Shown one piece after another: positions 17,737 to 26,004 of a stretch of 64,000 nucleotides of DNA (position 1 is its first letter; each line of letters begins with the position of its first letter). The position numbers were made by a program, and so were the translations under genes. The notes beneath the pieces were generated by a model. That model was not told where the DNA came from and did not search any database. It saw only the letters and a list, made by a program, of their open reading frames with translations. The stretch spans positions 21,013 through 85,012 of the forward strand of contig SFEA01000008.1 of assembly GCA_004557385.1 (NCBI GenBank), read 5' to 3'. The DNA comes from Bacteroidales bacterium (lineage in GTDB: Bacteria > Bacteroidota > Bacteroidia > Bacteroidales > Muribaculaceae).

Positions 17737-20658
17737 ATGAATATAGCCTCGTTTTATCGCAAATCCCTTCTGCTTTTATCATTCATTCTATGTTTGGGCT
17801 GTGCACTTTCGTTAGCAGCTTCAATCGAGAAAATGACAATCCCCGAACTTCTAAATGAATTTGATAAAGCCGACAACAAAGCGCAAAGATTGTTGGCAAA
17901 TCGCCTATTCGACATACTCAATGAAGAAGAATTTTTCGATGAGCCATTCTCGATGCCTTCCAATTGGCACACCGACTCCGTGCGGGCTGAAGTATGGTTG
18001 ACAGCCACTATTTATTATTACGAGAAACAACAGTTCCGCGAAGCGGTGAAATATGGCAATCGTGCGCTTCCGCTAATCACAAAAGGCGACAATACCCTCA
18101 AGATAACCGACTGCCTCAGTTATCTATCGGCATCCTATGCCCGAATATCCGACTATGTCAATGCAATTAAGCTCGGCAAGCGATTGCTTGAAATCGACCG
18201 TGCCTCGGGCGACAAAAGCGCCATTAGCAGCGATTTGAGCAACTTGGCTTTCATGTACACTCAATCCAAAAGGCCCGAAGATGCCCGAAAATACATTATC
18301 GAAGCAATCGACAACAGCACCGCCGCCGGCGATTCGCTGAGAATGGCTATACAGATGGGCATCGCTTCTGAGATATTTCAGACTATTGGCAATAACGAGA
18401 AAGCACTTGAATACGCCACCAAAGCCTACGAGATTGATTCCCGTGCAGGACGCGAGGGCAAGGCGGCAATCCGACTGTGTCAGATGGCTGCCGTGCAACT
18501 GGCTATGGGAAAGACGTCGAACGCTCGTGCCAACCTTCTCAAAGCCTTGCCTATTCTGCAAAAAACAGGCAACATTCAGTCATACAGCATCGCTTGCAAC
18601 CAGCTTGGCTCAATTGCCTTGGCTGACAACAATCAGGCTTTGGCTGCCGTATATTTAAAAAAAGCCCTCGATTTCTTTAGCCAAAGCGGCGACATGTTCA
18701 ACGAATCGAAGAGTCGCATGGGGCTGTATGAAGCGCTCAAGCAATCCAATCCGCGTGAAGCATTAACCCAGCTTGAAAGAGCTGGTGTGCTCAAGGATTC
18801 GTTGTATCGCCGCGAGATTCAAAAGGCCACAAGCGAATATGCTGCGAAATATGAAAACGAGAAACTGAACGAGCAGCAACAGGCACTTCAGCGCACGCTG
18901 CAATATGAAAAGCGCCAGAACCGTACTGTAATCGTTAGCGCAGTGATAATTCTTTTGCTTGCCGCGTGTGCCATTGCCATGCTCGTTCGCCTCAACAAAG
19001 TGCGCCGTCAGCGCAACGAAATACTGCGCCGCGAAGAAAATAATCGCACAGCGTTTTTCACCAATATTACGCACGAATTCCGCACTCCACTCACCGTGAT
19101 TCGCGGAGCCACAAGCCATGCGCTAAAACACATCGAGGACACCGATGTAATAACCGACGACCTGCACACTATTGCACGGCACGAAAACCGATTGCTGAAT
19201 CTGATAAACCAGCTGCTTGACATTGCAAAATTGTCGAACGGAGGAACGCAGAAATTGCCATGGCGCCATGGCGATGTAACCGGCTACATCACTATGCTGT
19301 GCGAAAGCTGTCGTCTGTATGGCGCCGACCGAAATATCACGGTCGACTACTCGTCACAACCTAATTCCATTCAGATGGATTTTGTGCCCGAATACATTGA
19401 ACGGATTGTGCAAAACTTGCTGTCGAATGCCCTGAAGTTCTCTCACCCTGATGGCGTTGTGAGCATACACACATCGGTGAACAGCAACAATTTGAGGCTC
19501 ACCGTGCACGACAACGGCGTGGGCATCCCTGCCGGTGAAATCGAACATATCTTCAAGCCATACCACCAGATTGCCGGCGGAAACACCCAAAATGGCTCAG
19601 GACTTGGACTTCCGTTAGCTGCGCTTTCAGCAAAAGCCATGAACGGAACCATCACTGTGGAATCGGAGCCAAATGCCGGCACTACATTCACCGTAATTCT
19701 TCCTATCCATTCCGCCGAATCAGTGAAGGAAGCCTTCGACATTAAATCATATCATCCCACTCTGCCCGATTACGGCAATTATAGCTCGCCTGTCAACGCT
19801 GCCAACGCCGACGACGACAGCGAATCATACGTCACACGCGTGCTGATTGTTGAGGACACTCCCGATGTGGCAAAATACATTGCCGGTCAAATGAATCCTG
19901 CATTCAGCTATTACTTTGCATCTAATGGCGTAGAAGGTTTTGCAAAAGCTGAGGAATTGGTTCCCGACATCATCATAGCCGACATCATGATGCCTGAGAT
20001 GGACGGCTTTGAAATGACTAAGAAGATTCGCTCGTCGCAGTTGCTCGACCATATTCCCGTGATTATGGTTACGGCACGCGCCACTCACGACGACCGCATA
20101 AAAGGACTTGAAGCTGGTGCCGATGCTTATTTGGAGAAACCGTTCCACGCCGATGAGCTCAACATCCGCGCCGAAAAACTCATGGAACAACGCCGCCTGC
20201 TCCAGCAGAAATTTGCTGCCACCTTGGAGAACCTTCCTGCTAACGACAGCATTGAAACTGCTGAAACAGAGGGCGAACCCGTAATTATTGAAGACTCTCT
20301 CACCGAGCGCGAGAAGCTCGACAAAGCTTTCGTTGACAAGTTTGTCGCCACCGTTCATAATGCAATGACTCTTGGCAAACTCGACTACGACGCAATAGCT
20401 GCCGAAATGTGCATCGGACGTGCGCAGCTCAACCGTAAACTCAAGGCTATCACCGGAATAACCACTAAAGAGTATATATTGAAGTTGCGTCTGCTAAAAG
20501 CGAAAAACCTTCTGATAACAACCGACCTCACTGTTGCCGAGATTACCTTTCAATGCGGCATGGAGGACCCGGGATATTTCAGCACCGTATTCCGTAAAAC
20601 AGTGGGTGTGACGCCAATGGCATATCGCTCCGATTCCCGTAAAACCAATAATAACTGA
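17737..20658 (+). CDS. Hybrid two-component system sensor kinase/response regulator with AraC output (TPR sensor)
   Basis: 973 residues from the ATG at 17737 (an upstream TTG would add six; numbering here is from the ATG). Signal/membrane segment about 8-28; periplasmic region about 30-390 of helical TPR-like repeats ('YYYEKQQFREAVKYGNRALP', 'NNEKALEYATKAYEIDSRAG'); TM segment about 397-417. HisKA follows with 'FFTNITHEFRTPLTVIRG' (phospho-acceptor His446), then HATPase_c with N-box 'QNLLSNALKFS' and 'DNGVGIP', 'GSGLGLPL'. The receiver domain has 'VEDTPDV', phospho-acceptor Asp749 in 'IADIMMPEMDG' and Lys801. The C-terminal AraC HTH reads 'DPGYFSTVFRKTVGVTPMAY'. All key residues are present, so it should be active. 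It differs from glycan-sensing HTCS proteins by having TPRs in place of beta-propeller repeats. The small gene at 20667 starts 8 bp after its stop. Confidence 0.92.
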   Translation: MNIASFYRKSLLLLSFILCLGCALSLAASIEKMTIPELLNEFDKADNKAQRLLANRLFDILNEEEFFDEPFSMPSNWHTDSVRAEVWLTATIYYYEKQQFREAVKYGNRALPLITKGDNTLKITDCLSYLSASYARISDYVNAIKLGKRLLEIDRASGDKSAISSDLSNLAFMYTQSKRPEDARKYIIEAIDNSTAAGDSLRMAIQMGIASEIFQTIGNNEKALEYATKAYEIDSRAGREGKAAIRLCQMAAVQLAMGKTSNARANLLKALPILQKTGNIQSYSIACNQLGSIALADNNQALAAVYLKKALDFFSQSGDMFNESKSRMGLYEALKQSNPREALTQLERAGVLKDSLYRREIQKATSEYAAKYENEKLNEQQQALQRTLQYEKRQNRTVIVSAVIILLLAACAIAMLVRLNKVRRQRNEILRREENNRTAFFTNITHEFRTPLTVIRGATSHALKHIEDTDVITDDLHTIARHENRLLNLINQLLDIAKLSNGGTQKLPWRHGDVTGYITMLCESCRLYGADRNITVDYSSQPNSIQMDFVPEYIERIVQNLLSNALKFSHPDGVVSIHTSVNSNNLRLTVHDNGVGIPAGEIEHIFKPYHQIAGGNTQNGSGLGLPLAALSAKAMNGTITVESEPNAGTTFTVILPIHSAESVKEAFDIKSYHPTLPDYGNYSSPVNAANADDDSESYVTRVLIVEDTPDVAKYIAGQMNPAFSYYFASNGVEGFAKAEELVPDIIIADIMMPEMDGFEMTKKIRSSQLLDHIPVIMVTARATHDDRIKGLEAGADAYLEKPFHADELNIRAEKLMEQRRLLQQKFAATLENLPANDSIETAETEGEPVIIEDSLTEREKLDKAFVDKFVATVHNAMTLGKLDYDAIAAEMCIGRAQLNRKLKAITGITTKEYILKLRLLKAKNLLITTDLTVAEITFQCGMEDPGYFSTVFRKTVGVTPMAYRSDSRKTNNN

Positions 20659-20666
20659 AAACCATT

Positions 20667-21158
20667 ATGCGAAATCTAAAATCCATTCTATGCCTGCTCG
20701 CAATCGTCGGCTTATCGTGCATTTCACATGCTCAGGATATGAACATTCAGGCGCCTGCTTGGGTTAACCCTAATACACCCACTTCCAGCATCAGCGATGG
20801 CGGATGCGACGTATACACCATCTCAACGCAAAACCCTGTATTTCAGTGGACTCCGCCTGTAGTAAGCGCTGCCCCTGCTGCCACTTTCATTTATGATTTG
20901 CGCATAGTGGAACTCATTGACGGGCAAGCTATTGACTATCTTATGGCGAAAGCGCCTGTTTTCTTCAAAAAGAATGGGCTGATTGTTCCGCAGATTATTA
21001 TTCCGGCAAATGTTATAAAGAATTTTTGCCCCAGCCATCTTTATGCTGTTCAAGTCACAGCAAAACAAAGAACCACTGCCGCCCCGTTTGGCACAAAACC
21101 TGTGGCTATTCCTCCCATACCGGGTGCAATAATGGTATTTCAAGTGCAGACTCCCTAA
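20667..21158 (+). CDS. Small secreted protein: free-standing copy of a giant-protein (TANFOR-like) domain
   Basis: 163 residues: signal peptide at residues 1-22 (ending SCISHAQ), then one beta-sandwich-like domain. The mature part aligns with residues about 183-288 of the 2961-residue protein encoded at 3143-12028: 'APAWVNP' vs 'APMWVNP', 'NPVFQWTPPVV' vs 'SPMFQWMAPVV', 'FIYDLRIVE' vs 'YTYDFKVIE', 'PANVIKNFC' vs 'PINVTKYFC', 'YAVQVTAK' vs 'YAAQVTVH'. It lies 8 bp downstream of the hybrid regulator and is surely co-transcribed. It might be a ligand or co-sensor for the regulator's periplasmic TPR region, or a competitor/chaperone of the giant protein; both are inference. Followed by a terminator at 21219-21238. 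Confidence 0.8.
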   Translation: MRNLKSILCLLAIVGLSCISHAQDMNIQAPAWVNPNTPTSSISDGGCDVYTISTQNPVFQWTPPVVSAAPAATFIYDLRIVELIDGQAIDYLMAKAPVFFKKNGLIVPQIIIPANVIKNFCPSHLYAVQVTAKQRTTAAPFGTKPVAIPPIPGAIMVFQVQTP

Positions 21159-21218
21159 TCACTCAATCTGCACGCGCCCGGTGCATGCAATACGCCACTG
21201 CATGCCAATCATCCTTTC

Positions 21219-21238
21219 TGCGGAATCCGCACTTTTTT
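21219..21238 (+). terminator. Rho-independent terminator after the regulator operon
   Basis: TGCGG-AAT-CCGCA (21219-21231) followed by a run of six T (21233-21238), about 60 bases after the stop of the small TANFOR-like gene. Short, GC-rich stem plus T-run; typical form. Confidence 0.65.
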
Positions 21239-21401
21239 GCCAGAGATGCCCTCTCCCACCGATATCAACCGCGGCTCATTTGCCTGCACAGCTGCGGTGG
21301 GGAGGCTTGCACGCTCTGCCTAAGGTGCGGATGCTATCTAATTGCCCTATTTCCAACATATTCAACACTCAAATTTTTACACCCATATTTCCCTCAAAAA
21401 T

Positions 21402-21432
21402 TTTGAAATATTTGTAAAATTATGTTACTTTG
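21402..21432 (+). promoter_or_regulatory. Promoter of the 212-residue secreted protein gene
   Basis: TTTG (21402-21405), a 19-bp spacer and TTACTTTG (21425-21432), one mismatch from the TAnnTTTG consensus. The leader to the ATG at 21512 would be about 70 bases, beginning with an AT-rich stretch. Confidence 0.55.
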
Positions 21433-21511
21433 CAAGCGTAATCCCACATATGACTATTCTAAATTAATTATTTATATCACAAATCTATTTTTTTCTTAAA
21501 AATCCTCGGAT

Positions 21512-22150
21512 ATGAAAAAGTTTTTAGTTTTCTTTTTGGCAATTTTGTTTGCCATGCCGGTAATGGTACAAGCTCAAAACAAGGAACTTGAAAAGCAACT
21601 CAAAAAGGAGTACAAGCAAAAGCTCAAACAGCTCAAGAAAGAAGGATGGCAAATCTACGGCACATCGCGTAGCCTTGAAGTGTCGCTGCTTCTCCACTAT
21701 CAGAAGCTCAACAACGATGGTGCACACGAGCTCCTCGGCACTGCTTCAAACTGCGTGTCGATGAACGTATGCCGCCAGATGGCTTTGCAGAACGCGTGTG
21801 TCTACTACGCATCGCTGGCAGGCTCGAAGCTGAAGGGCCGCATCGTGTCGGACCTCGCTGCCAATGCTTCAGGCGACCTCTCTGCCGAGTTCGACAAGTT
21901 CTATGCTGCCTATGAGCGCCTTGTTGAGAAAGAAATCAAGGGCGAAATTCAGGCAAGCTTCTCGCTGCTGAAGAAGAACGCCAACGGCTCTAACGAACTG
22001 CAAACATTCTTCGTGATTAACGAAGATGCAGCCACCAAGGCTCGCATCCGCGCTTGGGAAAACGCCGCACGCGAATCGGAAGTGGCTCAGAAGTATGCCA
22101 AGGAAGTGTCTGACTTCATCAAAGAAGGCTTCGACACCGCCGGCGAATAA
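21512..22150 (+). CDS. Secreted protein of unknown function, LPP20-like
   Basis: 212 residues with signal peptide 1-22 (MKKFLVFFLAILFAMPVMVQ, then AQ). A strongly charged Lys/Leu helix follows ('KELEKQLKKEYKQKLKQLKK'), probably coiled coil. After it comes an alpha/beta domain containing 'MALQNACVYYASLAGSKLKG' and 'EIKGEIQASFSLLKK', the pattern of LPP20-type proteins: Ala-rich helix with conserved Ala/Arg, then a beta strand pair around 'FFVINEDAA'. The gene lies just upstream of the PEGA operon, whose second gene has a similar LPP20-like N-terminus, so the two may belong to the same surface system. Family assignment is weak; secretion is well supported. Confidence 0.7.
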   Translation: MKKFLVFFLAILFAMPVMVQAQNKELEKQLKKEYKQKLKQLKKEGWQIYGTSRSLEVSLLLHYQKLNNDGAHELLGTASNCVSMNVCRQMALQNACVYYASLAGSKLKGRIVSDLAANASGDLSAEFDKFYAAYERLVEKEIKGEIQASFSLLKKNANGSNELQTFFVINEDAATKARIRAWENAARESEVAQKYAKEVSDFIKEGFDTAGE

Positions 22151-22222
22151 TTTCACAGTCAAAGCAATCGAAGCGGAGGGGCTGTGTCGTAATATTAAAA
22201 ATAATTTGAGCATTTGGTTATA

Positions 22223-22487
22223 GGCGCCTGAGGCGCGACCCCGGAGGCTTTAGCCGACGGGACTTAGCCGAGGGTGAGCGAAGCGTAACCCACGGAAAGC
22301 GGTGCCCCTGAAAAATGCGTCTAAAAGACGCGAATTACCACTAAACCAGCTTATTGTCAACACATTAACCATTAATTCGCGTCCTATTCGGACGCCACAG
22401 ATTTGGATGTCGTTGACCCGGGGTTGCGCTTCGCTTACCCCGGGCTAAGTGCCTCGCCAAGGCTCGGCTTCTCGCCTTTCAGGCGAC
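22223..22487. repeat. Long imperfect inverted repeat (about 265 bp)
   Basis: The left arm (about 22223-22291, starting GGCGCCTGAGGCG) is the imperfect reverse complement of the right arm (about 22415-22487, ending CGCCTTTCAGGCGAC). Matching blocks include GACTTAGCC / GGCTAAGT and AGCGAAGCG / CGCTTCGCT. A second nested pair, GCGTCTAAAAGACGCGAATTA (22318-22338) against TAATTCGCGTCCTATTCGGACGC (22373-22395), continues the palindrome toward a loop of about 35 bp. No coding capacity is evident. It could be a non-autonomous mobile or REP-like mosaic element, or a very large RNA hairpin between the two transcription units. Confidence 0.6.
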
Positions 22488-22552
22488 AAAGCGTATGATA
22501 TTTTTTAAGATTATATAATTACGACATAGTTCCACTGCTTTGGTTTTTTAAT

Positions 22553-22588
22553 CGCGTGCGCGCGTATATATGCACGCATATACACGTA
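22553..22588. other. 36-bp alternating pyrimidine-purine tract (Z-DNA-prone)
   Basis: Every step from C22553 to A22588 alternates pyrimidine and purine (CGCGTGCGCGCG, then TATATATG, then CACGCATATACACGTA). It also contains GCGTGC/GCACGC as a small palindrome. Such tracts favour Z-DNA or cruciform structure under negative supercoiling. It is 80 bp upstream of the first gene of the PEGA operon. Confidence 0.6.
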
Positions 22589-22667
22589 GGCGACGCGGCT
22601 ATCCGCATGCTTTAATAGAGGATTTTTAGAGTTTGTTGCGATATAATGAAAAATGCTTAAACTGGTT

Positions 22668-24095
22668 ATGTACAAACAATTTCTTTTTGCTTTGATTGCT
22701 GCACTTGCCGCCTGCATGGGCACTTGGGCACAGGGTATTTCGGTGACGTCGTTCAAGCCATTGCCCGACGACCTTACGGCTAACATTGCCGGCTCGATGG
22801 AGAAAGACCAGAACGGCGAGGTGGCTGCGCTCATCAAGGTGGTGACCACGCAAACCGGCTTCACCTTCGAGGGTGGTATGGCTGGCATCGTCAAGACCAA
22901 GCAAGAAGCCGGCGAGATATGGGTGTATGTGCCCCACGGAATACAAAAAATCACCATCAAGCACCCGCAGCTCGGCGTGCTGCGCAACTATTATTTCCCT
23001 TGCGCCATCGATGCGGCGCGCACCTACGAGATGGTGCTTGCCTCGGGCGAGGTGCGCACGGTGGTCACGCAGGATGCCGGCGGCTCGTATTTGGTGATTT
23101 CGCTGCAGCCTAAAACGGCGGTGGTGTATATCGACGACCAACTGCAGGAAAACGACGGAAGCGGCGAGATGATGAAAGCGTTGACCTACGGCGAGCATCA
23201 ATATCGCGTCGAGGCAAACGGCTATATACCCGAAGCCGGCATCGTAACCATCGGCAAGGAGAAAAAAGTGCTCAACATCAAGCTGCAGTCGGCACTCGCA
23301 ACGCTCACAGTGAACAGCACCACGCCGGGCACCCAGATAGTTGTGAACGAGCAAGTGAAAGGCTCGGGAAACTGGAGCGGCAACCTCACACCGGGCATGT
23401 ATATCATAGAGGGGCGTCTCGACAGCCACCGCAGCCAAAAGATGTCGGTTACGCTCGGCAAACAGGAGCAGAAAGCAATCACCATACCGGCGCTTGAGCC
23501 GATGTACGGCATGCTTGATGTAAGCTATAAGCCCATCGGCGCCGAGATTTGGCTCGACGGCAAGCAACTTGGCGCATCGCCCGACATCTACAAGAACGTG
23601 TTCACCGGCACACATAAACTCACCATCAAAAAAGCCGGCTACACCGACCACACCGAGACCATCACCCTCGCCGAAGGCGAAAGAAAAACCATCACCGGCG
23701 CCCTGACAGCAAAAAATGCTGTCACGCAAGTGATCGGTAGAGGACATTCGGGCAATAAAAGCACCGTTAGCGGCGAAGTGTATCAGAGGGCTGATAATAT
23801 GCCCGAATTCCCTGGAGGACAAGGCGCTATGTTCAGATGGCTTGGCGAAAACCTAAAATATCCGCCTATTGCGCTGGAAGAGGGCATACAGGGACGCGTA
23901 CTAATTCACTTTGTTGTCACAAAAACAGGCGAGATTGCCGACGCTAAAGTTGCAAAGTCAGTTAACCCGGCGCTCGACAAAGAAGCTTTGCGCTTAGTGC
24001 GGTCGATGCCACGCTTCACCCCTGCAAAGATGCAAGGCAAACCCGTGAACTGCTACTACACTCTTCCTGTCACCTTTAGAATTACAACTAACTGA
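22668..24095 (+). CDS. PEGA-module protein with C-terminal TonB domain
   Basis: 475 residues from the ATG at 22668, chosen because it starts the signal peptide directly (MYKQFLFALIAALAACMGTW, then AQ); an ATG at 22653 would add five. The LAAC motif could also serve as a lipobox. Residues about 23-140 are the N-terminal module shared with the proteins at 29105 and 31586 ('ISVTSFKPLP', 'KDQNGEVAALIKVVTTQTGF', 'IWVYVPHGIQKITIKHPQLG'). PEGA-type repeats follow at about 145-345 ('TPGTQIVVNEQVKG', 'PIGAEIWLDGKQLGASPDIY'). The last 95 residues are a TonB C-terminal domain ('MPEFPGGQGAMFRWLGENLK', 'EGIQGRVLIHFVV', 'FTPAKMQGKPVNCYYTLP'). There is no N-terminal TonB-type transmembrane anchor beyond the signal, so it is probably a periplasmic or outer-membrane linked protein, not an energy-transducing TonB. 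First gene of a seven-gene operon. Confidence 0.85.
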   Translation: MYKQFLFALIAALAACMGTWAQGISVTSFKPLPDDLTANIAGSMEKDQNGEVAALIKVVTTQTGFTFEGGMAGIVKTKQEAGEIWVYVPHGIQKITIKHPQLGVLRNYYFPCAIDAARTYEMVLASGEVRTVVTQDAGGSYLVISLQPKTAVVYIDDQLQENDGSGEMMKALTYGEHQYRVEANGYIPEAGIVTIGKEKKVLNIKLQSALATLTVNSTTPGTQIVVNEQVKGSGNWSGNLTPGMYIIEGRLDSHRSQKMSVTLGKQEQKAITIPALEPMYGMLDVSYKPIGAEIWLDGKQLGASPDIYKNVFTGTHKLTIKKAGYTDHTETITLAEGERKTITGALTAKNAVTQVIGRGHSGNKSTVSGEVYQRADNMPEFPGGQGAMFRWLGENLKYPPIALEEGIQGRVLIHFVVTKTGEIADAKVAKSVNPALDKEALRLVRSMPRFTPAKMQGKPVNCYYTLPVTFRITTN

Positions 24096-24097
24096 TT

Positions 24098-25990
24098 ATG
24101 AAGACAAGAATTATCATATTGACAGCAATGCTCGCCACCTGGATGGGAGCTTGGGCACAAAGTGCCAGCGAGATTAAGAACAGTAAGGAATATCTTAGCG
24201 GCGAGGGCACTGGCGAAACACTCAAAGCAGCCGACAATGCAGCCCTGAACGACCTGCTGAGCAAAATTTCGGTGAACGTGCAAGGTTCGTTCTCAACGGT
24301 GGAGAACGAGGTTGTGTCGAATGGCAAGGTCGACGCCTCGGCAGCAACAAAGATGGTGGTGAACACCTATTCGCAAGCCACCCTCACCAACACCAGCCGC
24401 ATCGTGGTGTCGAACGAGCCCGATGCACATGTGGTGCGCTATGTGAAGCGTAGCGAGATTGAGCGCATCTTTGCCGGACGCAAAAACAAGGTGCTCGACC
24501 TTGTTGGCTTGGCTTATAAGGCTGAGAAAGTGGCAAAAATCGACGATGCCCTGCGCAACTACTATTGGGCGCTGTGCATGCTCAAGAGTCTGCAATATGA
24601 AAACGAAGTGAAATGGACCGATGGCGACGGCGCCGAACACATCCTCAGCTCGTGGATTCCGCAGCAAATCAATTCGATTCTCGGCGGTATGGCGGTGGAA
24701 AAAGCAGGCATTGACGGCACCGACCTGCTTCTCTACTTCACCTATAACGGCAAACCGGTGCAAAGTCTCGACTTCACCTACTTCGACGGCGTTGACTGGA
24801 GCTCGATATGCAGCGTGCGCGACGGTCGCGGCATGGCTGAGATGCGTCCCGGTCAGATTCCCGACAAGCTCAATATCAAGTGCGAATATGCCTACGAGGG
24901 ACAATCGCACATCGACAAAGAAATTGAAACCGTGATGGGCGTGATGAAAGGCACCAGTTTCCGCAAGTCGTATCTGACGCTGAATGCCGGTGGCGGCGCT
25001 GCGGCTTCGGCAAACACCTCGACGGCGGGCGCAACGGCTTCGAAAACAGCTGGCTCGGCTGCGGGCGGCTCGCAAAGCGCATTTGCAGCGGCGGTTGCCA
25101 GCGTGGGCGCTTCAACCTCGGCGTTGAGCAACCCGACGGCGTTCAAGGCCTCGGGCTTGAAGGCTGTGGACAACGTGAGCGATTACGACAAGGTTATGAA
25201 CAAAATCACCGAAGCCATCCGCACCCGCAACTATGCTTCGGTGCAGAGCCTGTTCACCCCAGCCGGTTGGGACACCTTCAAAAAGCTTATCGACTACGGC
25301 ACAGCACGCCTCTACGGCACGCCGAAATACACCTACGTTGGCTACGGCAACAAGGTGATTTGCCGCGGTCTGCCTATGAATTTCTCGTTCAAAGCCAACC
25401 GACGCCGATTCATGGAGGAGGTGACATTCATGTTCGACGCCAACCGCAAGATTGACAACGTGTCATTTGGTCTCGGCGAGCAAGCCGAAAAGGACATCCT
25501 CATGAAAGGCGACTGGTCGGAGCTGGCTCGCGTGGCGCTGATGAACTTCCTCGAGGACTACAAGACCGCATTTGCGCTGAAAGACATTCAATACCTTGAG
25601 AGCGTGTTCGACGACAACGCCGTGATTGTGATTGGTAAGGAGATTCGTCGCCTCAACAACAAGGACAACGGCGTGCAGCTCAACGAAAAAACCTATAAAT
25701 ACGCCACCTATACCAAGGAGCAGTATCTCAAGAACCTTCGCTATAGCTTCCGCAGTCAGGAGTTTATCAACATCCGATTTGCCAACAACGACGTGATTAA
25801 GCTGGGCAACGGCGGCGAAATCTACGGCATACAAATCAAGCAAGACTACTACTCGTCGAGCTACGGCGACACTGGCTACCTCTTCCTGATGGTTGACCTC
25901 AACGACCCCGAAAAGCCCATCATCAAGGTGCGCACCTGGCAACCCGAACGTGACCCTAACTTTGGCTTAATTGGTCCTTACAACTTCTGA
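24098..25990 (+). CDS. Secreted LPP20-like N-terminal protein, unknown function
   Basis: 630 residues, starting 2 bp after the PEGA/TonB-C gene. Signal peptide at residues 1-20 (MKTRIIILTAMLATWMGAWA). Residues about 25-130 resemble LPP20-type domains: an Ala-rich helix 'ADNAALNDLLSKISVNVQGS', a strand, then 'VVRYVKRSEIERIFAGRKNK'. A helical TPR-like stretch follows at 135-175, then an Ig-like stretch around 'DLLLYFTYNGKPVQSLDFTY'. An Ala/Ser/Thr/Gly-rich linker spans about 295-350. The C-terminal half has two alpha+beta segments of similar plan (residues about 360-460 and 470-630) that look like NTF2-like or SnoaL-like cones. I do not recognise the full architecture; tight spacing implies joint expression with its neighbours. 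Confidence 0.75.
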   Translation: MKTRIIILTAMLATWMGAWAQSASEIKNSKEYLSGEGTGETLKAADNAALNDLLSKISVNVQGSFSTVENEVVSNGKVDASAATKMVVNTYSQATLTNTSRIVVSNEPDAHVVRYVKRSEIERIFAGRKNKVLDLVGLAYKAEKVAKIDDALRNYYWALCMLKSLQYENEVKWTDGDGAEHILSSWIPQQINSILGGMAVEKAGIDGTDLLLYFTYNGKPVQSLDFTYFDGVDWSSICSVRDGRGMAEMRPGQIPDKLNIKCEYAYEGQSHIDKEIETVMGVMKGTSFRKSYLTLNAGGGAAASANTSTAGATASKTAGSAAGGSQSAFAAAVASVGASTSALSNPTAFKASGLKAVDNVSDYDKVMNKITEAIRTRNYASVQSLFTPAGWDTFKKLIDYGTARLYGTPKYTYVGYGNKVICRGLPMNFSFKANRRRFMEEVTFMFDANRKIDNVSFGLGEQAEKDILMKGDWSELARVALMNFLEDYKTAFALKDIQYLESVFDDNAVIVIGKEIRRLNNKDNGVQLNEKTYKYATYTKEQYLKNLRYSFRSQEFINIRFANNDVIKLGNGGEIYGIQIKQDYYSSSYGDTGYLFLMVDLNDPEKPIIKVRTWQPERDPNFGLIGPYNF

Positions 25991-26004
25991 TAATTTTCAC
26001 GATT

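Larger units (their letters stand above)
21159..21511 (+). other. Intergenic stretch: terminator plus promoter, no gene seen
   Basis: 353 bases. It contains an inverted TGCATGC pair around 21183-21205, a terminator hairpin (21219-21238) and, at the far end, a promoter (21402-21432) for the gene at 21512. Open frames here have no start context, coding bias or recognisable product. Confidence 0.6.
22151..22667 (+). other. Intergenic stretch: long palindrome and alternating purine-pyrimidine tract
   Basis: 517 bases with no supported gene. It holds a 265-bp imperfect inverted repeat (22223-22487) and a 36-bp perfect alternating pyrimidine-purine tract (22553-22588). I found no exact TAnnTTTG box in front of the ATG at 22668; TAGAGTTTG around 22627-22635 is one base too long. 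Confidence 0.6.

Noticed and set aside
22626..23822. 398-codon open frame antisense to the PEGA/TonB-C gene
   Set aside because: The plus strand has a well-defined multi-domain protein; similar antisense frames recur over the paralogous genes at 29105 and 31586, showing they are shadows.
22668..24095. True energy-transducing TonB protein
   Set aside because: It has a TonB C-terminal domain but a cleavable signal and PEGA repeats in place of the membrane anchor and Pro-rich spacer; no ExbB/ExbD genes nearby.
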